This document shows, in pieces, positions 49,892-51,231 of a stretch of 51,231 nucleotides of DNA. The translations under genes were made by a program, and so were the position numbers. The stretch comes from an uncultured Oscillospiraceae bacterium (GTDB lineage Bacteria > Bacillota > Clostridia > Oscillospirales > Acutalibacteraceae): positions 1 to 51,231 of the forward strand of contig UQQZ01000008.1 of assembly GCA_900543305.1 (NCBI GenBank), given 5' to 3'. Below the pieces are notes generated by a model, which was not told the origin of the DNA, ran no database searches, and was given only the letters and a program-made list of their open reading frames with translations. Each line of letters begins with the position of its first letter. Within the stretch, counting starts at the first letter, position 1.

Positions 49892-49924
49892 AAAAAAACC
49901 GCGAACCAATTTTGGTTCGCGGTT
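49892..49924 (-). terminator. Terminator facing the recombinase remnant
   Basis: On the minus strand AACCGCGAACCAA pairs with TTGGTTCGCGGTT, followed by TTTTT. It lies inside the open frame of the recombinase, about 30 nt after family-like sequence stops. Confidence 0.75.
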
Positions 49925-51231
49925 CTATGGTGACCCACAACATTTGATATACAAAAGTTATCTCCCGAGAAATCACTCTCGATTCTGTCAAAGAGTTTGT
50001 CCTCGATGGTAACTTCTTCATCACCTGTAGTAAAAGTGATAATCAACTTGTCATCGTAAAGAAAGATCTTATTGATGAACAGACGGACGAGGGTCCTACG
50101 GTATGTTAAGTTGGAAATATCCCCCTTAACAAGCTGTGAGAGATAAGATATCACTTGATCTTCTGTGACAAGATAATGACGGGATTTTTCACGTTCCAGC
50201 TGTTCAGCAGCTGCTTTGATATCAGCTGCCAGTTTGCTAAGATCTTCAAGGATCATGTTTCGCACGGCATTGTCTTTACACAATCGGAGATTACCCATCT
50301 GATTATCTTTACTGTCCTCTAGTTCTTTTAGTTTTAACTCTAGACGTTTGATTTCAGAGTTATCTTCCATGCTTTGTGCCATCTTTACTACTTCTTTAGC
50401 AATCCGCTTGATATTGGGCTTGGTTAGTATTCTTTTGCATTCTGAGATTACGATATCTTCGATGTATTCCTTGCGGACAGTTTTCTTTTTGCAGGTCTTT
50501 TGATGAAGAGCGGTTTTGCATTTATAGTAGTTGTAAATCTGAAATTCCGTGTTTGTCTTTTTGCGTGCGCTGATTCCTACCATTCCATTTTTGCAGTAGC
50601 CACAGAACAATTTTCCTGATAGAATGTATTCCGCTTTTGCCCTAGCCCGGGCAGGAGCTTTTTTGTTTTCCCTCATCGTGTCTTGTACTTTCTCAAAAAG
50701 TTCTTTGTCGATGATTTGGGGCATTCCTCCTGGTTGTTCTATACCGTTGTAAATATAGATCCCAAGATATTTGCGGTTTTTCAGCATCGTGTGAAGCGAG
50801 TTCTTATTGAAAGAGGCTCCCTGGGCGGTTTTCAACTGTCGTGCGTTTAAATCATCGCATATCTTTTTCATGCTCCAGCCACTGGCGTACTTTTGAAAGA
50901 TCTCACGCACAATGGGGGCTCGTTGTTCATCAAGAACATAGTGTTTGTTTTCAATGCGATACCCAAGAGGAGTTGTGCCACCATTAGACAAGCACTTCTC
51001 AGCGTTTACATTCATGCCCCGGTTTACTTTATCAGCAAGTTCCACAGAATAGTATTCTGCCATGCCTTCCAACACCGATTCCAAAATAATTCCGCTGGCA
51101 TCATCACTGATGGGCTCTCTGGCACTGATGACTTTTATGCCGTTCTTTCGTAAGTAGTACTTATATTTGGCGCTGTCTATAAACGCTAAAATAAGAGTGA
51201 GCCAGCAGAGAGGAAAACGCTCATGAAAGAT

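Larger units (their letters stand above)
49555..51231 (-). pseudogene. Large serine recombinase, truncated at both ends
   Basis: The frame is open from the window edge to 49555. Recognisable parts, N to C: end of the resolvase catalytic domain (ISDDASGIILESVLEGMAEY), the recombinase domain (LGYRIENKHYVLDEQRAPIVREIFQKY), a zinc ribbon (CGYCKNG and CKTALHQKTC), and a coiled coil. Before about 51177 the residues no longer fit (the expected LDRFxR-type helix is missing), and the catalytic serine is not in the window. After KLFDRIES (about 49950) the frame runs through a terminator hairpin and 248 nt antisense to the DUF4130 gene, so the last ~130 residues are not native. Base composition is clearly more AT-rich than the neighbours, a sign of transfer. 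Confidence 0.72.

Overview
The window looks like chromosome from an anaerobic, endospore-forming, fairly high-GC member of the Clostridia, most likely an Oscillospiraceae/Ruminococcaceae-type gut bacterium. The signs are spore genes (spoVAC-spoVAD), a rubrerythrin, a T-box leader, near-consensus sigma-A promoters (TTGACA/TATAAT with 17-bp spacers), AGGAGG-type ribosome binding sites and strong hairpin-plus-T terminators. No species can be named from the sequence alone. Most of the window is core metabolism on the chromosome; only the last ~1.3 kb (a truncated, AT-rich serine recombinase) looks mobile.

Layout. 1-1.8 kb: tRNA-Val (minus) and a membrane family-2 glycosyltransferase with a long leader. 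1.8-8.1 kb: a duplicated 78-bp intergenic repeat, then purL-alr-purC. 8.1-14.0 kb: a peptide-type ABC importer operon (lipoprotein, two permeases, one fused double ATPase). 14.1-18.1 kb: MFS transporter, LacI-type regulator and two paralogous esterases. 18.2-19.8 kb: spoVAC-spoVAD behind a candidate sigma-G promoter. 19.8-21.3 kb: phosphohexomutase (minus). 21.5-24.3 kb: an Asn T-box with asnB, then pyrE behind a hairpin-rich leader. 24.5-27.6 kb (minus): an anchored hypothetical protein and a CtpE-like P-type ATPase. 27.8-29.8 kb: a ricin-type trefoil protein with a Lys/Ala-rich tail on a perfect consensus promoter, then a sugar kinase. 29.9-33.5 kb (minus): GtrB/CsbB-like glycosyltransferase and YfhO-like membrane protein. 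33.7-39.4 kb: YfbR-like nucleotidase, dus, polA, rlmA, low-molecular-weight phosphatase. 39.5-43.8 kb: rimI-tsaD-lipoprotein-ilvB-ilvN. 43.8-45.5 kb (minus): zinc-ribbon membrane protein and AI-2E-family transporter. 45.6-46.4 kb: rubrerythrin behind a Fur/PerR-like palindrome. 46.4-47.5 kb (minus): MarR regulator and YczE-like membrane protein. 47.6-49.8 kb: a two-gene operon (radical SAM plus DUF4130-type protein) behind two LexA-like boxes. 49.9-51.2 kb (minus): recombinase remnant.

The best leads are: (1) the radical-SAM/DUF4130 pair, a little-studied candidate DNA-repair system, here under what looks like direct SOS (LexA) control; (2) the cytoplasmic ricin-trefoil protein with a histone-H1-like tail on the strongest promoter of the window; (3) two intergenic hairpin-forming repeat regions upstream of purL and pyrE; (4) a 19-bp perfect palindrome in front of rubrerythrin. 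Start codons were moved in many genes from the longest frame to the codon with a proper ribosome binding site; these choices are stated in each entry. All family assignments are from recognition of motifs, not from database searches.
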